Below, in pieces: positions 19,264 to 28,205 of a stretch of DNA of 64,000 nt. The stretch comes from Neobacillus nitrireducens. GTDB lineage: Bacteria > Bacillota > Bacilli > Bacillales > Cytobacillaceae. The notes under the pieces were generated by a model, which saw only the letters and a program-made list of their open reading frames with translations, had not been told where the DNA came from and made no database searches. The DNA lies in NCBI RefSeq assembly GCF_030915405.1, contig NZ_CP133262.1, forward strand, positions 434,001 to 498,000. Direction: 5' to 3'. A program made the position numbers and the translations under genes. Each line of letters opens with the position of its first letter. Position 1 is the first letter of the stretch.

Positions 19264-20163
19264 ATGAATGCATTTATAAAAGATCAAATTGAATTATTTC
19301 AAGAAAAGAATAAAAACAGGGGATGCTTGCTAGTTAGTTGCCCCGATCAACCAGGAATTGTTGCGGCGATTTCCAAATTTTTGTTTTCTTATAATGCAAA
19401 TATTATCGAATCGAGTCAATATTCCACCAATCCCGAAGGCGGGACCTTTTTTATCCGAATTGAATTTGAATGCCCCAACTTAAAGGATAAAGCAAAAGAA
19501 ATGGAGAATGAGTTTGCGGAAATCGTTGAACAGTTTTCGATGGAGTGGAATTTTACGCATGTTTATCATGTGAAAAAAGCGGCAATCTTTGTTTCAAAAG
19601 AGCTCCATTGTTTGCTCGAACTTTTATGGGAATGGCAAAGTGGTGATCTAATGGCGGATATTGCTCTTGTGATTAGTAACCATGAAACCGCAAGAGAGGT
19701 TGTTGAGGGGCTGAATATACCGTTTTATTACGTTCCAGCCAATAAAGATATTCGTGGACAAGCCGAAGCTGCCCAACTTAAGCTATTAAAAGAGTATGAG
19801 ATTGATTTTGTCGTTTTGGCCCGTTATATGCAAATCCTGTCACCAAAATTCGTCGTAGAAAATCCAAATAAGATTATTAATATCCACCATTCCTTTTTAC
19901 CGGCCTTTGTTGGTGCAAGGCCCTATGAACGCGCTTTTGACCGCGGGGTTAAATTAATCGGTGCCACTTCTCATTATGTAACCAATGATCTTGATGAGGG
20001 ACCGATCATCGAACAGGATATCAGCCGTGTCGACCACCATGATGATGTGGATAGTCTAAAAAAAATCGGTCGTCGAATTGAAAGAAGCGTTCTAGCTCGA
20101 GCCGTTAAATGGCATATTGAGGACAGGATTATTGTTCACCAAAATAAAACGATTGTTTTTTAA
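19264..20163 (+). CDS. purU: Formyltetrahydrofolate deformylase
   Basis: Cytoplasmic hydrolase (299 residues) converting 10-formyl-THF to formate and THF, balancing one-carbon pools. An N-terminal ACT domain (CLLVSCPDQPGIVAAISKFL, about 20-100) precedes a formyltransferase-type catalytic domain with NIHHSFLPAFVGARPYERAF (His in the active site) and the catalytic Asp near SHYVTNDLDEGPIIEQD. ACT domains in this family respond to glycine and methionine. That fits the glycine-oriented genes around it. A strong terminator follows. Confidence 0.94.
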   Translation: MNAFIKDQIELFQEKNKNRGCLLVSCPDQPGIVAAISKFLFSYNANIIESSQYSTNPEGGTFFIRIEFECPNLKDKAKEMENEFAEIVEQFSMEWNFTHVYHVKKAAIFVSKELHCLLELLWEWQSGDLMADIALVISNHETAREVVEGLNIPFYYVPANKDIRGQAEAAQLKLLKEYEIDFVVLARYMQILSPKFVVENPNKIINIHHSFLPAFVGARPYERAFDRGVKLIGATSHYVTNDLDEGPIIEQDISRVDHHDDVDSLKKIGRRIERSVLARAVKWHIEDRIIVHQNKTIVF

Positions 20164-20189
20164 AAAATCCCTTTTATAGGGATTTTTTT
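20163..20189 (+). terminator. Terminator after purU
   Basis: AAATCCC / GGGATTT stem with a TTTTATA loop and a T7 tail, overlapping the purU stop codon. Confidence 0.85.
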
Positions 20190-20283
20190 GTTGAAAAAAA
20201 TTTTTCAACTTTTTCAAGAAATATCTTGAACTATTCGAAGGGGAGGTGAATATACATCTTAGAAAAAGCAGGAGGGGGAGAGA

Positions 20284-20988
20284 TTGAGTTTTCAAGCTGA
20301 AAATTTATCGGAACCAAAAAGAAGGATTGTTCGTGTTATTAAAACTAGTGGTGCTTTATCAATGAGCGAACTTGCCTCATTGTTGGATTTATCCGGCGAG
20401 GCAGTCCGGCAGCATCTCCTCCTATTAGAAAAGGACGGCTGGATTGTCAGGATTTCAGAAAAGCACTCTGGAATTGGCAGGCCTCATATTCGATATCAAT
20501 TAACCACCGCTGGGGAACATCTCTTTGAAAAAAACTATGATCACTTAACGATTGAAGTTCTTGACACCTTGGTCAGTCATCTCGGTGAAAATGCACTTAA
20601 AGATGTGCTTACCGCGATGATTGAAGATAGAGTTCGTGAATGGAAGCCGAAATTGCAAGGTCTTGGCATCGCTGAAAGATTAACGGTGCTTAAGGATTTT
20701 TATGCAAAAGATGACTCATATATGGAAGTAGTCAAAAAAGGTAATGATAATTACCTAATTGAGCGGAATTGTCCTTTTCATAATGTTGCACTTAAGCGTC
20801 CTATCTTGTGCAGTGTGACTGTTTCCGTTCTGACTCAATTGCTTGGTTGTAAGGTGCAAAGAGAACAACGCTTTCAGAATCGTGATGGGTGCTGTGCATT
20901 TCGAATTCAACAAAATGAGCAAGTAGATGATAACACGCCTTGTTTAATCATCGAGGATCAACCCTCCAATATCATGCCAAAGGAATGA
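20284..20988 (+). CDS. SufR-like Fe-S-sensing HTH regulator
   Basis: DNA-binding protein of 234 residues. The N-terminal winged HTH (about 12-75: SMSELASLLDLSGEAVRQHL) is of the DeoR/ArsR-like SufR group. The C-terminal half carries Cys163, 176, 189 and 203/204, spaced C-x12-C-x12-C-x13-CC, very close to the C-x12-C-x13-C-x14-C cluster ligand pattern of cyanobacterial SufR. It likely binds a 4Fe-4S cluster and reports on Fe-S status. TTG 20284 is the start, seven or so bases after GGAGGGGG. folE and a CDGSH gene follow closely, probably in one operon and under its control. Confidence 0.78.
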   Translation: MSFQAENLSEPKRRIVRVIKTSGALSMSELASLLDLSGEAVRQHLLLLEKDGWIVRISEKHSGIGRPHIRYQLTTAGEHLFEKNYDHLTIEVLDTLVSHLGENALKDVLTAMIEDRVREWKPKLQGLGIAERLTVLKDFYAKDDSYMEVVKKGNDNYLIERNCPFHNVALKRPILCSVTVSVLTQLLGCKVQREQRFQNRDGCCAFRIQQNEQVDDNTPCLIIEDQPSNIMPKE

Positions 20989-20994
20989 TGTGCA

Positions 20995-21633
20995 ATGACA
21001 AGTGATCAATATCTTTTATTATCTAAGAAGTTTCCAAGCTTGTTTAAACCCCATGCAGAGGAGAACCATCGGAATTTAATGGATGTTAATTTTTTCTCCA
21101 CGGCGATTAGACAATTAATTAAGCTTTGTGGAGATGACCCTGATCGAGATGGACTGCAAGACACTCCGTTTAGGGTACTTAAAGCATTCCTCGAATATAC
21201 CGAAGGCTATCATGAGGACCCCAAACTTCACCTCGAAAAGACGTTTGATATTCAGCATAAGGGTCTGATTTTAGTTAAGGAGATTGAGTTCTTTTCAATG
21301 TGTGAACATCATTTCGCTCCGTTTTTTGGCGTTGCTCACGTAGGTTACATCCCTAATGATAAAATCACAGGCTTATCGAAAATTGGTCGAATGGTTGACG
21401 GGTTTGCGAAAAGATTTCAGGTGCAAGAGAGACTTACATCGCAGATTGCAGTGGCTATGGAAGAGGTTTTGAAACCGGAAGGAACCATGGTAGTAGTTGA
21501 AGCAAAGCATATGTGTATGTGCAGCAGAGGAACGAAAAAATCAACCACATTTACCACTACCACCAGCATTCATGGGGCATTTGAAACAAATCCTAGTTTA
21601 CGTTCTGAATTTTTTTCATTAATAAAAAATTAA
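20995..21633 (+). CDS. folE: GTP cyclohydrolase I
   Basis: Enzyme of 212 residues, longer at the N terminus than the usual 180-190, making dihydroneopterin triphosphate for folate. The zinc ligands are present: Cys103 and His106 in CEHHFAPF and Cys174 in KHMCMCSRG, with the family spacing of 71. RFQVQERLT and [15 protein letters not shown] complete the site. The C-terminal RGTKKS replaces the common RGVKK. It starts six bases after the SufR-like gene and ends two bases before the CDGSH ribosome binding site. A regulator-linked folE may be a conditionally expressed second copy; the rest of the genome would tell. Confidence 0.92.
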   Translation: MTSDQYLLLSKKFPSLFKPHAEENHRNLMDVNFFSTAIRQLIKLCGDDPDRDGLQDTPFRVLKAFLEYTEGYHEDPKLHLEKTFDIQHKGLILVKEIEFFSMCEHHFAPFFGVAHVGYIPNDKITGLSKIGRMVDGFAKRFQVQERLTSQIAVAMEEVLKPEGTMVVVEAKHMCMCSRGTKKSTTFTTTTSIHGAFETNPSLRSEFFSLIKN

Positions 21634-21649
21634 AGGAGATATGATAAAT

Positions 21650-21850
21650 ATGGATAATCATATTAAAATTAACGATAATGGTCCATTGCAGATAAGTGGT
21701 GATTTTCAGATCTTCGATGCAGATGGAAAGGAGTATCCGAAGAAGGCAAAAGTGTATCTATGCCGTTGCGGACTTTCTAACAAAAAGCCGTTCTGTGATG
21801 GTTCCCATAAAAAGGGCGGCTTTGAAAGCAGTCCAAGAGCCACTGAATAA
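21650..21850 (+). CDS. CDGSH-type iron-sulfur protein
   Basis: Small 2Fe-2S protein of 66 residues. The cluster-binding motif CRCGLSNKKPFCDGSH gives the 3Cys-1His ligands of the mitoNEET-like CDGSH family. AAGGAG at 21633-21638 is only two bases from ATG 21641 but eleven from ATG 21650, which is preferred. Last gene of the SufR-like/folE unit. Function unknown; family members act in electron transfer or cluster transfer. Confidence 0.88.
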   Translation: MDNHIKINDNGPLQISGDFQIFDADGKEYPKKAKVYLCRCGLSNKKPFCDGSHKKGGFESSPRATE

Positions 21851-21882
21851 ACAAGGATTAAAACGGTGTCAGGCACCACTAT

Positions 21883-21914
21883 AAAGCCAGGATGAAAAAC
21901 GTCATCCTGGCTTT
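21883..21914 (+). terminator. Terminator after the CDGSH gene
   Basis: AAAGCCAGGATGA pairs with TCATCCTGGCTTT around a short loop. A GGTGTCAGGCACC element (21865-21877) lies directly in front of it. Confidence 0.7.
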
Positions 21915-22052
21915 AACATTGTTCCCTTATCCATGATGGTTTATTGCGTCTGCAGTGAAGAGTTGATAAGATATTATTAGGTATGTTACAGCATGAATGA
22001 AAAATACTATCTACGTATTAAACTAAGTGAATGTTGAGAGGCGGTAAATAAA

Positions 22053-22475
22053 ATGAACACAGGTAATAATGTAAAAGTAACGGTAAAAGCGACAGTTAAT
22101 GCTCCAGTAGAAAAAGTCTGGGAATATTGGACAGAGCCTAAACATATCACCAAATGGAATAATGCTTCAGATGATTGGCACACTCCCATTGCCGAAAATG
22201 ATTTAACGGTTGGCGGAAAATTCCTTACCAGAATGGAAGCAAAGGATGGCAGTTTTGGCTTTGATTTTGGCGGGATTTATGATGAAGTGAAATTAAATGA
22301 GGTAATTTCTTATACCATGGGGGATGGAAGAAAAGTTACGATTACTTTTAAAGCTCATGGAAACGAAACAGAGGTAATCGAAACTTTCGATGCGGAAACC
22401 TCTAATCCAGTTGAGATGCAACAAGCTGGCTGGCAGGCGATTTTAGATAACTTTAAAAAATATGTAGAGCAATAA
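22053..22475 (+). CDS. SRPBCC (AHSA1-like) domain protein
   Basis: Cytoplasmic protein of 140 residues with the START/Bet v1-like fold of the activator-of-Hsp90-ATPase group. Recognisable features are APVEKVWEYWTEPKHITKWN at the start and the C-terminal GWQAILDNFKKYVEQ helix. Such proteins bind hydrophobic ligands; substrate unknown. Single gene, ended by a strong bidirectional terminator. Confidence 0.85.
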   Translation: MNTGNNVKVTVKATVNAPVEKVWEYWTEPKHITKWNNASDDWHTPIAENDLTVGGKFLTRMEAKDGSFGFDFGGIYDEVKLNEVISYTMGDGRKVTITFKAHGNETEVIETFDAETSNPVEMQQAGWQAILDNFKKYVEQ

Positions 22476-22508
22476 ATTGAAAAGATTTTTATAAAAATTT
22501 TTTCTTCA

Positions 22509-22550
22509 AAAAAGAGAGAGAATCAGTATAAAGCTGATTCTCTCTCTTTT
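22509..22550. terminator. Bidirectional terminator
   Basis: AAAAGAGAGAGAATCAG and CTGATTCTCTCTCTTTT form a 17-base perfect stem between the SRPBCC gene and the opposing guanine deaminase gene. Confidence 0.85.
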
Positions 22551-22608
22551 GGTTATTGGGATGTTTAATTGGCTGCTTCCTAATGAGTTTTGCCTATAGA
22601 CAGTGTTA

Positions 22609-23973
22609 TTAACGAGAATGAACCTTTACTCCTTGTACCCAAACTTCACGAATGTTTTCTGGTCGGGCTAGATATATAATCTTTTGGAAGATATCAAGTA
22701 AATCTTCATTTGCATGATAAAGAGGGAGTTTTGCGAATGGGACGGACGTATCAATGATTTGTACATCCCAGGCATAGTTTTCCTCCAAGCGGCCGATCGG
22801 CAAATTTAAACTCTCTCCGCCGCCAGCTGTTGCGAAATAGAAAGCTTCATTTATGGTGATGCGTGAATTAGCTACACCGCGTTCCTCTGCAGGAAGAGTA
22901 CTGTTCACACCATCCTCTAACATTCTAGAGACAATCACTGCTTGTCTAACATTATCAAAAAGGCTGGGTGAAAAACCGCCAGAAATGTCGGTACCTAAAC
23001 CAATTTCAACTCCTTTGGAATGCAAATGTGCGATAGGTATGACACTATTGGCAAAGTAAGAATTAGAGATGGGACAATGGCACACAGCAGTACCTGTGGC
23101 AGCAAATAAATCGGCGTCTGCATCATCTAAGAAATTACAATGCGCCATAACCGACTTTTCGCCTAATAAACCAAATTCTTGTAAAGCAAACGCATCATTC
23201 TTACCGAGGCGATTCTTAACATATCCATGCTCCCAATCACTTTCACTACAGTGTGATTGAACATACGTATCGTATTTTTCAGCTAATTCTCCCAACCCTT
23301 TTAACGCATCATCCGTACAACTAGGAATAAAACGTGGGGTTACGACAGGATATACCCCCTGTTTCGCACTCTTCGCTAATTTATTTACAGCTAAAATAAA
23401 TTCCTCTGTGTCAGCTAAGGCTGTTTTTGTATCTGCATCACGATAATAATCTGGATTTTGTTCAGGATTATCCATCACAACCTTTCCGACTAGACCGCGC
23501 TGCCCTTTTTCAGCGCAAATTTCTGCTAGTAATAAACTTGCTTCTTTATGTACAGTGGCGAAATAAAGTGCCGTAGTTGTTCCATTTGAGAGTAAGGTTC
23601 TTACGACATCTTCGTAGACATCTTTCGCGAAATCTAAATCCGAAAATTTTGACTCAAGAGGGAAGGTATATGTATTTAACCAATCATAGAGTGGAATATC
23701 TAATGCCGTCCCAGTCTGAGCCCATTGCGGAGCATGTACATGTAAATCGACAAAACCAGGTAAGAAATATTGACCTTCAGCTAAGTGATGAAAGTTCTCT
23801 TCCTTTTGATATGCATCTAATATAGGCTGGTATTCAACCTCTTCTGGGGAAACCACTTTTTCAATCATTCCGTTCTCATTAATGCAGAAAAGATGATCTT
23901 TTAATAGTTGGATTTCTTTTGGCGACTTGCTGGAAAAAGCAGTCCCCTGGAATATTTGTGTATAATTTTTCAT
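22609..23973 (-). CDS. guaD: Guanine deaminase, amidohydrolase family
   Basis: Metal-dependent hydrolase of 454 residues converting guanine to xanthine. Motifs: metal-binding HVHAPQWAQ (the PGFVDLHVHAPQ of eukaryotic-type guanine deaminases), SHCSES, MAHCNFL and the GTDISGGFSPS aspartate. This is the large amidohydrolase form, not the small cytidine-deaminase-like GuaD of B. subtilis. On the minus strand AAAGGTG lies six bases before ATG 23973; an in-frame GTG at 23982 is less suitable. It separates from the next gene by about 150 bases with no clear terminator, so may be co-transcribed with the Dph6-like gene. Confidence 0.9.
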   Translation of the reverse strand: MKNYTQIFQGTAFSSKSPKEIQLLKDHLFCINENGMIEKVVSPEEVEYQPILDAYQKEENFHHLAEGQYFLPGFVDLHVHAPQWAQTGTALDIPLYDWLNTYTFPLESKFSDLDFAKDVYEDVVRTLLSNGTTTALYFATVHKEASLLLAEICAEKGQRGLVGKVVMDNPEQNPDYYRDADTKTALADTEEFILAVNKLAKSAKQGVYPVVTPRFIPSCTDDALKGLGELAEKYDTYVQSHCSESDWEHGYVKNRLGKNDAFALQEFGLLGEKSVMAHCNFLDDADADLFAATGTAVCHCPISNSYFANSVIPIAHLHSKGVEIGLGTDISGGFSPSLFDNVRQAVIVSRMLEDGVNSTLPAEERGVANSRITINEAFYFATAGGGESLNLPIGRLEENYAWDVQIIDTSVPFAKLPLYHANEDLLDIFQKIIYLARPENIREVWVQGVKVHSR

Positions 23974-24120
23974 GAATGGCACCTTTATGTTCGTATTTTT
24001 AAATTAAATCGAGGATCTCCTATTAGTATTAGGAGTTAACTTCCTATTTATCAAATCAAAGTACACCAGTAAATTAAAAATTTTTAGGTTACTAAAGGGG
24101 CCTTAATCATACTTTTAACC

Positions 24121-24807
24121 CTAATAGTGGTCTTTTTTAATGAGACGATAACTAGTAAATTCTAGTTTCTTTGTCGTTTCCAGCTGGATTAATTCTCCAT
24201 GCTTCAAATGGATTTTTTTTGAAAATAATGGTCCATCATAGACAAAAGTATGATATTCACCCGCTTCTCCCATCGGACAAATAGTAGTCTTTTGGACATC
24301 TTGAAGGAACGTTTCATCGATGATTCTTCCCAGCCAGGTTTCATCTAGTAGATCTTCCCTGACTCGAATTACGATTGCTTCATAACTGGATTGGACAAAC
24401 TTACCTAGAGATTGTAGTGCTTCTTCTTTTTTCATCCATAATGGATACAAGGCCTCGACATCTGCAGCGGCTGCTACTTTTTCTCCCCATTCCCGATGCT
24501 CGTCTAAATATAGATCCCCGTACGCAATTCCCCTTACATTCAATTGATTTTTCAAGTATTCTGCTGCTTTGATAAATTGACTTGTATAGTTTTCGTATGA
24601 ACATTCGATAAAATGAACAGGGATGTTTAGAGCCTCGCCTTGTAGTTTAATCATTTCCATTCGCTCACCATGTCCAAACGTGCGTCCAAGCTCTTTGGGA
24701 ACAGTTGTAACCAAGCAAACTACTTCAAATCCCTGTGATACTAGGGTATCAAGGGCCATACAACAATCCTTCCCACCACTCCAAGATAAAGCAATTCTAT
24801 TATTCAA
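24121..24807 (-). CDS. Dph6/DUF71-type ATP-binding amide ligase-like protein
   Basis: PP-loop ATPase of 228 residues, family PF01902. SWSGGKDCCMAL is the PP-loop that activates substrates by adenylation, and ICPMGEAGEYHTFVYDGP corresponds to the conserved GE-GE-HT motif of diphthine-ammonia ligase. Bacteria lack diphthamide, so the substrate must differ; other bacterial members have been linked to B12 salvage or remain unassigned. The start is TTG after GGGGATGA on the minus strand. A structured leader with a terminator-like hairpin precedes it. Confidence 0.8.
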   Translation of the reverse strand: MNNRIALSWSGGKDCCMALDTLVSQGFEVVCLVTTVPKELGRTFGHGERMEMIKLQGEALNIPVHFIECSYENYTSQFIKAAEYLKNQLNVRGIAYGDLYLDEHREWGEKVAAAADVEALYPLWMKKEEALQSLGKFVQSSYEAIVIRVREDLLDETWLGRIIDETFLQDVQKTTICPMGEAGEYHTFVYDGPLFSKKIHLKHGELIQLETTKKLEFTSYRLIKKDHY

Positions 24808-24849
24808 AATTCATCATCCCCAATTTATATAATATTGCTAGTTTAACAT

Positions 24850-24941
24850 AAAAAAAGGCGACTGAGCCCAAACGGTCTAATCCAAAAAGGCAAAGAGAGG
24901 GTATGATGCCATTTTCAGTCGCCAATCCCTCCGATTGGTGA
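24850..24941 (-). promoter_or_regulatory. Candidate attenuator/riboswitch-like leader of the Dph6-like gene
   Basis: Read on the minus strand: TCACCAATC-loop-GATTGGCGA hairpin (24941-24919), then GGCGACTGA (24923-24915) pairing with TCAGTCGCC (24865-24857), closed around about 49 bases and followed by seven T. The two stems share GGCGA and cannot both form, which is the layout of a terminator/antiterminator switch. I could not match the internal part to a known riboswitch class. On the plus strand the same DNA also gives a CCAATC/GATTGG hairpin with a T7 tail. Confidence 0.45.
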
Positions 24942-25003
24942 TTTTTTTAGGTCTGTATCCATCGGTTGTTATGAAGCATAACCCTGGTTCCTACGCGGAT
25001 TAG

Positions 25004-25012
25004 TGATATAAT
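25004..25012 (+). promoter_or_regulatory. Extended -10 promoter of the MATE gene
   Basis: TGATATAATA contains TATAAT at 25007-25012 with an extended TGN; the -35 is weak (CTGGTT). It lies downstream of the leader hairpins. Confidence 0.5.
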
Positions 25013-25078
25013 AAACGATATTAATTTTATATTCCTGTTAAATTTAGACAAACAAATAATTTTGAAGAAGTGTTGTGT

Positions 25079-26473
25079 ATGAATATTAAATCCCTCAAAT
25101 TAAGTCGTAAAACTAATTCTTTGTTAGATAAATATTTTACCGGGGAATCTATAGATTACAAGCAAATGTTTGCTATTATTCTGCCAATATTTGTAGACCA
25201 GGCGTTTTTAATAGTGATGAGTTTATTAAATACGGCAATGATAAGTTCTGCTGGAGTTGCTGCTGTCAGTGCGGTTAGTATGGTAGATTCATTGAATATT
25301 TTCCTGGTCAATGTATTTATTGCTGTAGCCACAGGCGGCACTGTAATGGTAGCGCAATATAAAGGCAGCGGGAATTTAGGGATGGTTTCCAAAACTGCCA
25401 CGCAAGCCATTTCTGCGGTTACCATTTTTTCTGTCTTGATAAGTGTGCTCGTCATTATTTTTCATACGTCAATCCTTAACCTTTTATTCGGTCAAGCAGA
25501 AGCGGCTGTTTTTGAAAATGCAAAAATCTATCTCATTGGCAGTTGTATTTCTTATCCATTGATTGCGATCTTTCAAGCCGTGAGTGGTGCTTTAAGAGGA
25601 GTAGGAGAAACCAAACCAGTCTTGAATTTATCCTTATTAATGAATTTAACCAATACGGGACTGAATGTTCTGCTAATTATCGTCTTTGATATGGGTGTAA
25701 AAGGACTTGTCATCGCTACTATTATAGCGAGAATTTTGGGGATGGCAGCTTCGTTAATCTATATCTTGAGGTACAATGAGACCATCCGTTTCCAAATCAA
25801 AAAAGCCTTGCACATCGATTTTTCTATTTTAAAAAAGGTGATGTATATCGGTCTGCCTTTCGCGGCAGAACAGATCTTTTTTAATGGTGGAAAACTGCTA
25901 ACACAAACCTTTATTGTCCAATTAGGAACCTTAGCGCTGACCGTCTATGCTATTTGTAATTCGATCATGATGGTATTTCAAATAGGGCCTAATGCTCTAG
26001 GGATTGCCAGTGTAACCATTGTGGGCCAGAGTATCGGTCAACGAAACATTGGGGATGCAAGGAAATTTACTAAATCCTTGATTGGACTTTCCTCGATTTA
26101 TTTTGTTATTACAACCGGCTTATTAATACCGATTTTTCCATTACTGATTAAGATGTTTAACCCGCCGGCTGAAATTGTGCCCACTATTTTTACTCTAATT
26201 ATAATAGGGGCGATTGCGCAGCCGTTCTTATGGTCCCCAAGCTTTATTATGCCAGCAGCATTAAGAGCAGCAGGAGATTCGAACTTTACTTCGATTGCCT
26301 CGCTGTTATCGATGTGGTTGTTACGAGTAATCCTTGGATATTTTTTAGGAATTACCTTAGGGTTTGGGATTATTGGTGTTTGGGTAGCAATGATTATAGA
26401 ATGGGGCTGTCGAGGACTGATCTTTTACATGCGCTTTAAAGGGAAAAAGTGGTACGCACATAAGTTGGTATAG
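25079..26473 (+). CDS. MATE-family efflux transporter
   Basis: Twelve-segment membrane antiporter of 464 residues, DinF/NorM-like. Marks: the two internally repeated halves, SGALRGVGETKPVL in the middle, GQSIGQRNIGDARKF and PAALRAAGDSNFTS at the end of the second half. ATG 25079 is preferred over GTG 25070 because AGAAGTG precedes it at normal distance. Substrate (drug or metabolite) cannot be told. It is divergent from the Dph6-like gene. Confidence 0.88.
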   Translation: MNIKSLKLSRKTNSLLDKYFTGESIDYKQMFAIILPIFVDQAFLIVMSLLNTAMISSAGVAAVSAVSMVDSLNIFLVNVFIAVATGGTVMVAQYKGSGNLGMVSKTATQAISAVTIFSVLISVLVIIFHTSILNLLFGQAEAAVFENAKIYLIGSCISYPLIAIFQAVSGALRGVGETKPVLNLSLLMNLTNTGLNVLLIIVFDMGVKGLVIATIIARILGMAASLIYILRYNETIRFQIKKALHIDFSILKKVMYIGLPFAAEQIFFNGGKLLTQTFIVQLGTLALTVYAICNSIMMVFQIGPNALGIASVTIVGQSIGQRNIGDARKFTKSLIGLSSIYFVITTGLLIPIFPLLIKMFNPPAEIVPTIFTLIIIGAIAQPFLWSPSFIMPAALRAAGDSNFTSIASLLSMWLLRVILGYFLGITLGFGIIGVWVAMIIEWGCRGLIFYMRFKGKKWYAHKLV

Positions 26474-26576
26474 GGATAATAAGATCAAAATAGACATATC
26501 CATCTGGATGTTGTAGGTTTTAAGTGAGTAATACATCCTATCGATTTTGTAGAAAGCTATTATGAGGGGTAGTCAA

Positions 26577-27137
26577 GTGGACAGTAAAAGTAAATGGAAT
26601 ACAAAATATAAAGAACGCATGAATGATCTGAAGGAACCTGTACCAAACCCCCGATTAAAAAACCAGTCTGCTTATCTTAAAGGTGGAACCGCTCTTGATC
26701 TAGCGTGTGGACTCGGGGGGAACAGTTTGTTCCTAGCGCGAATGAACTATCAAGTTCATGCTGTTGATATTTCGGATGTGGCAATTTCCTATGTTAGAGA
26801 TCAGGCCGACCAGGACCATCTTAAGATTCAAGCCCAGGTATGTGACCTAACAGAATTGAATAATCCATTCTGGGTCAATCAAAATTTCGATTTAGTGGTT
26901 ATTTCCTATTACCTCGACCGTTCACTTTTTTCAATGGTGAAGAGCCTAATTAAAGAGGGAGGATATTTTTTTATGGAAACCTTCTATCAATCACCGAATA
27001 CGGGGAATCAGGGCGTATCTAATCAATATAAACTTAATCCTAAAGAGTTGTTGGATGAATTTAATAATTGGGATGTTCTCTTTTTTGATGAAAATGAACA
27101 GGAAAGTATACAAACAATATTTTGTCAGAAGCGATAG
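26577..27137 (+). CDS. Class I SAM-dependent methyltransferase
   Basis: Rossmann-fold methyltransferase of 186 residues. SAM-binding motif I is GGTALDLACGLGGNSLFLA, followed by VHAVDISDVAISY (acidic ribose ligand) and DLVVISYYLDRS. It resembles tellurite-resistance TehB-type and TPMT-like small methyltransferases. GTG 26577 has AGGGGT six bases upstream. Substrate unknown. Confidence 0.82.
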   Translation: MDSKSKWNTKYKERMNDLKEPVPNPRLKNQSAYLKGGTALDLACGLGGNSLFLARMNYQVHAVDISDVAISYVRDQADQDHLKIQAQVCDLTELNNPFWVNQNFDLVVISYYLDRSLFSMVKSLIKEGGYFFMETFYQSPNTGNQGVSNQYKLNPKELLDEFNNWDVLFFDENEQESIQTIFCQKR

Positions 27138-27196
27138 GTGGATATTGAAATAAGTTTAATATAAAAATGTTATGTAAACTATTATAGTAATATGGA

Positions 27197-27799
27197 GTGG
27201 AGAATTTGAGTCGTTTATTTGCCAATTGGTACGATTTTTTTATGAATCCGTTGGAAAAAAAGAAGTTTAAGAGGATTCGGGAAGAACTTCTTTCTAAGGC
27301 AACCGGTAATGTCCTAGAATTAGGATCGGGCACGGGAATAAATTTTCCTTTATATGAGGAAGCAGTAAAAGTAACTGCGATAGAGCCAAGTAAGCACATG
27401 ATAGAGCAATCTTTATTAAAACAAAAGCAAGCATGTGTCCCAATTGACATAGTTCAGGCAAGTGCAGAAGAGCTGCCTTTTGCTGCGGATACTTTCGATA
27501 CCGTTATAGCAACACTTGTATTTTGTACGATTCCAAATCCCGAAAAAGCAATCTTAGAAATGAAACGAGTATGTAAATCGAATGGGAAAATTCTTCTTTT
27601 TGAGCATGTTCAAATGCAAAATAGATTTCTATCTTCGCTACAGGACTGGCTTACTCCAGCCTGGAAAAAAATCTGTGATGGTTGCTGTTTAAATAGGAAT
27701 ACCATCGATTTACTTAGGGGTCATAATATCTCGATCATTCAGGTCCAAAACTATTATCGTGATTTATTTGTTTGTGCAGAAGGTGTAAATAAAAAATAG
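27197..27799 (+). CDS. Class I SAM-dependent methyltransferase (phospholipid MT-like)
   Basis: Methyltransferase of about 200 residues with motif I GNVLELGSGTGINFPLY, AIEPSKHMIEQ, and FDTVIATLVFCTIPNPEKAI. The early YDFFMNPLEKKKFKRIRE resembles UbiE/PmtA-like enzymes, including those acting on phosphatidylethanolamine or small thiols. The start is uncertain: GTG 27197, or TTG 27206 with GGAG eight bases upstream. It follows another methyltransferase by 59 bases but need not share a pathway with it. Confidence 0.82.
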   Translation: MENLSRLFANWYDFFMNPLEKKKFKRIREELLSKATGNVLELGSGTGINFPLYEEAVKVTAIEPSKHMIEQSLLKQKQACVPIDIVQASAEELPFAADTFDTVIATLVFCTIPNPEKAILEMKRVCKSNGKILLFEHVQMQNRFLSSLQDWLTPAWKKICDGCCLNRNTIDLLRGHNISIIQVQNYYRDLFVCAEGVNKK

Positions 27800-27807
27800 G
27801 TGACTTA

Positions 27808-27856
27808 AAGGCTGATTCTAAAGGTTGTTAAAGGAACAACATAGAAGCAGCCTTTT
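27808..27856 (+). terminator. Terminator after methyltransferase gene
   Basis: AAAGGCTG pairs with CAGCCTTTT, with an inner GTTGTT/AACAAC helix. Confidence 0.6.
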
Positions 27857-27911
27857 GTTTGCCAAACTTTTTGATTAAACGCTCCAGGGGCCAGACTCGA
27901 ACGAATTCGTA

Positions 27912-28205
27912 TTAGTCCTTGATTTCAACCTTTCCATTTTCATCAATCTCGATCGTAGTATAGCTTTTAAAGACTTCCATGTTGGTGATTTCATGCGTAA
28001 CTACGCTGGCAAAGCTCTCCATGTAGGGCTTGTACACCTCAGGATCCTTTACGAGATGATAGAAATTTACTCGTCTTCCATCTTTCATATCTGTCATTCT
28101 CAATAAAAAGCGATCACCAAATTGCCCCTTAAACCATTCTCTTGCTTCTTCATGACTATTGAATTTAGGCAACTGGTTCGGATCAATTGTATTATCTTGA
28201 TTCAA
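27912..28205 (-). CDS. Hypothetical protein
   Basis: Acidic cytoplasmic protein of 97 residues (101 if GTG 28217 is used). GAGGTG lies seven bases before TTG 28205, which favours the shorter form. It contains EEAREWFKGQFGDRFLLRM and a C-terminal IEIDENGKVEIKD. I do not recognise the family. No membrane segment or metal motif. Confidence 0.6.
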   Translation of the reverse strand: MNQDNTIDPNQLPKFNSHEEAREWFKGQFGDRFLLRMTDMKDGRRVNFYHLVKDPEVYKPYMESFASVVTHEITNMEVFKSYTTIEIDENGKVEIKD

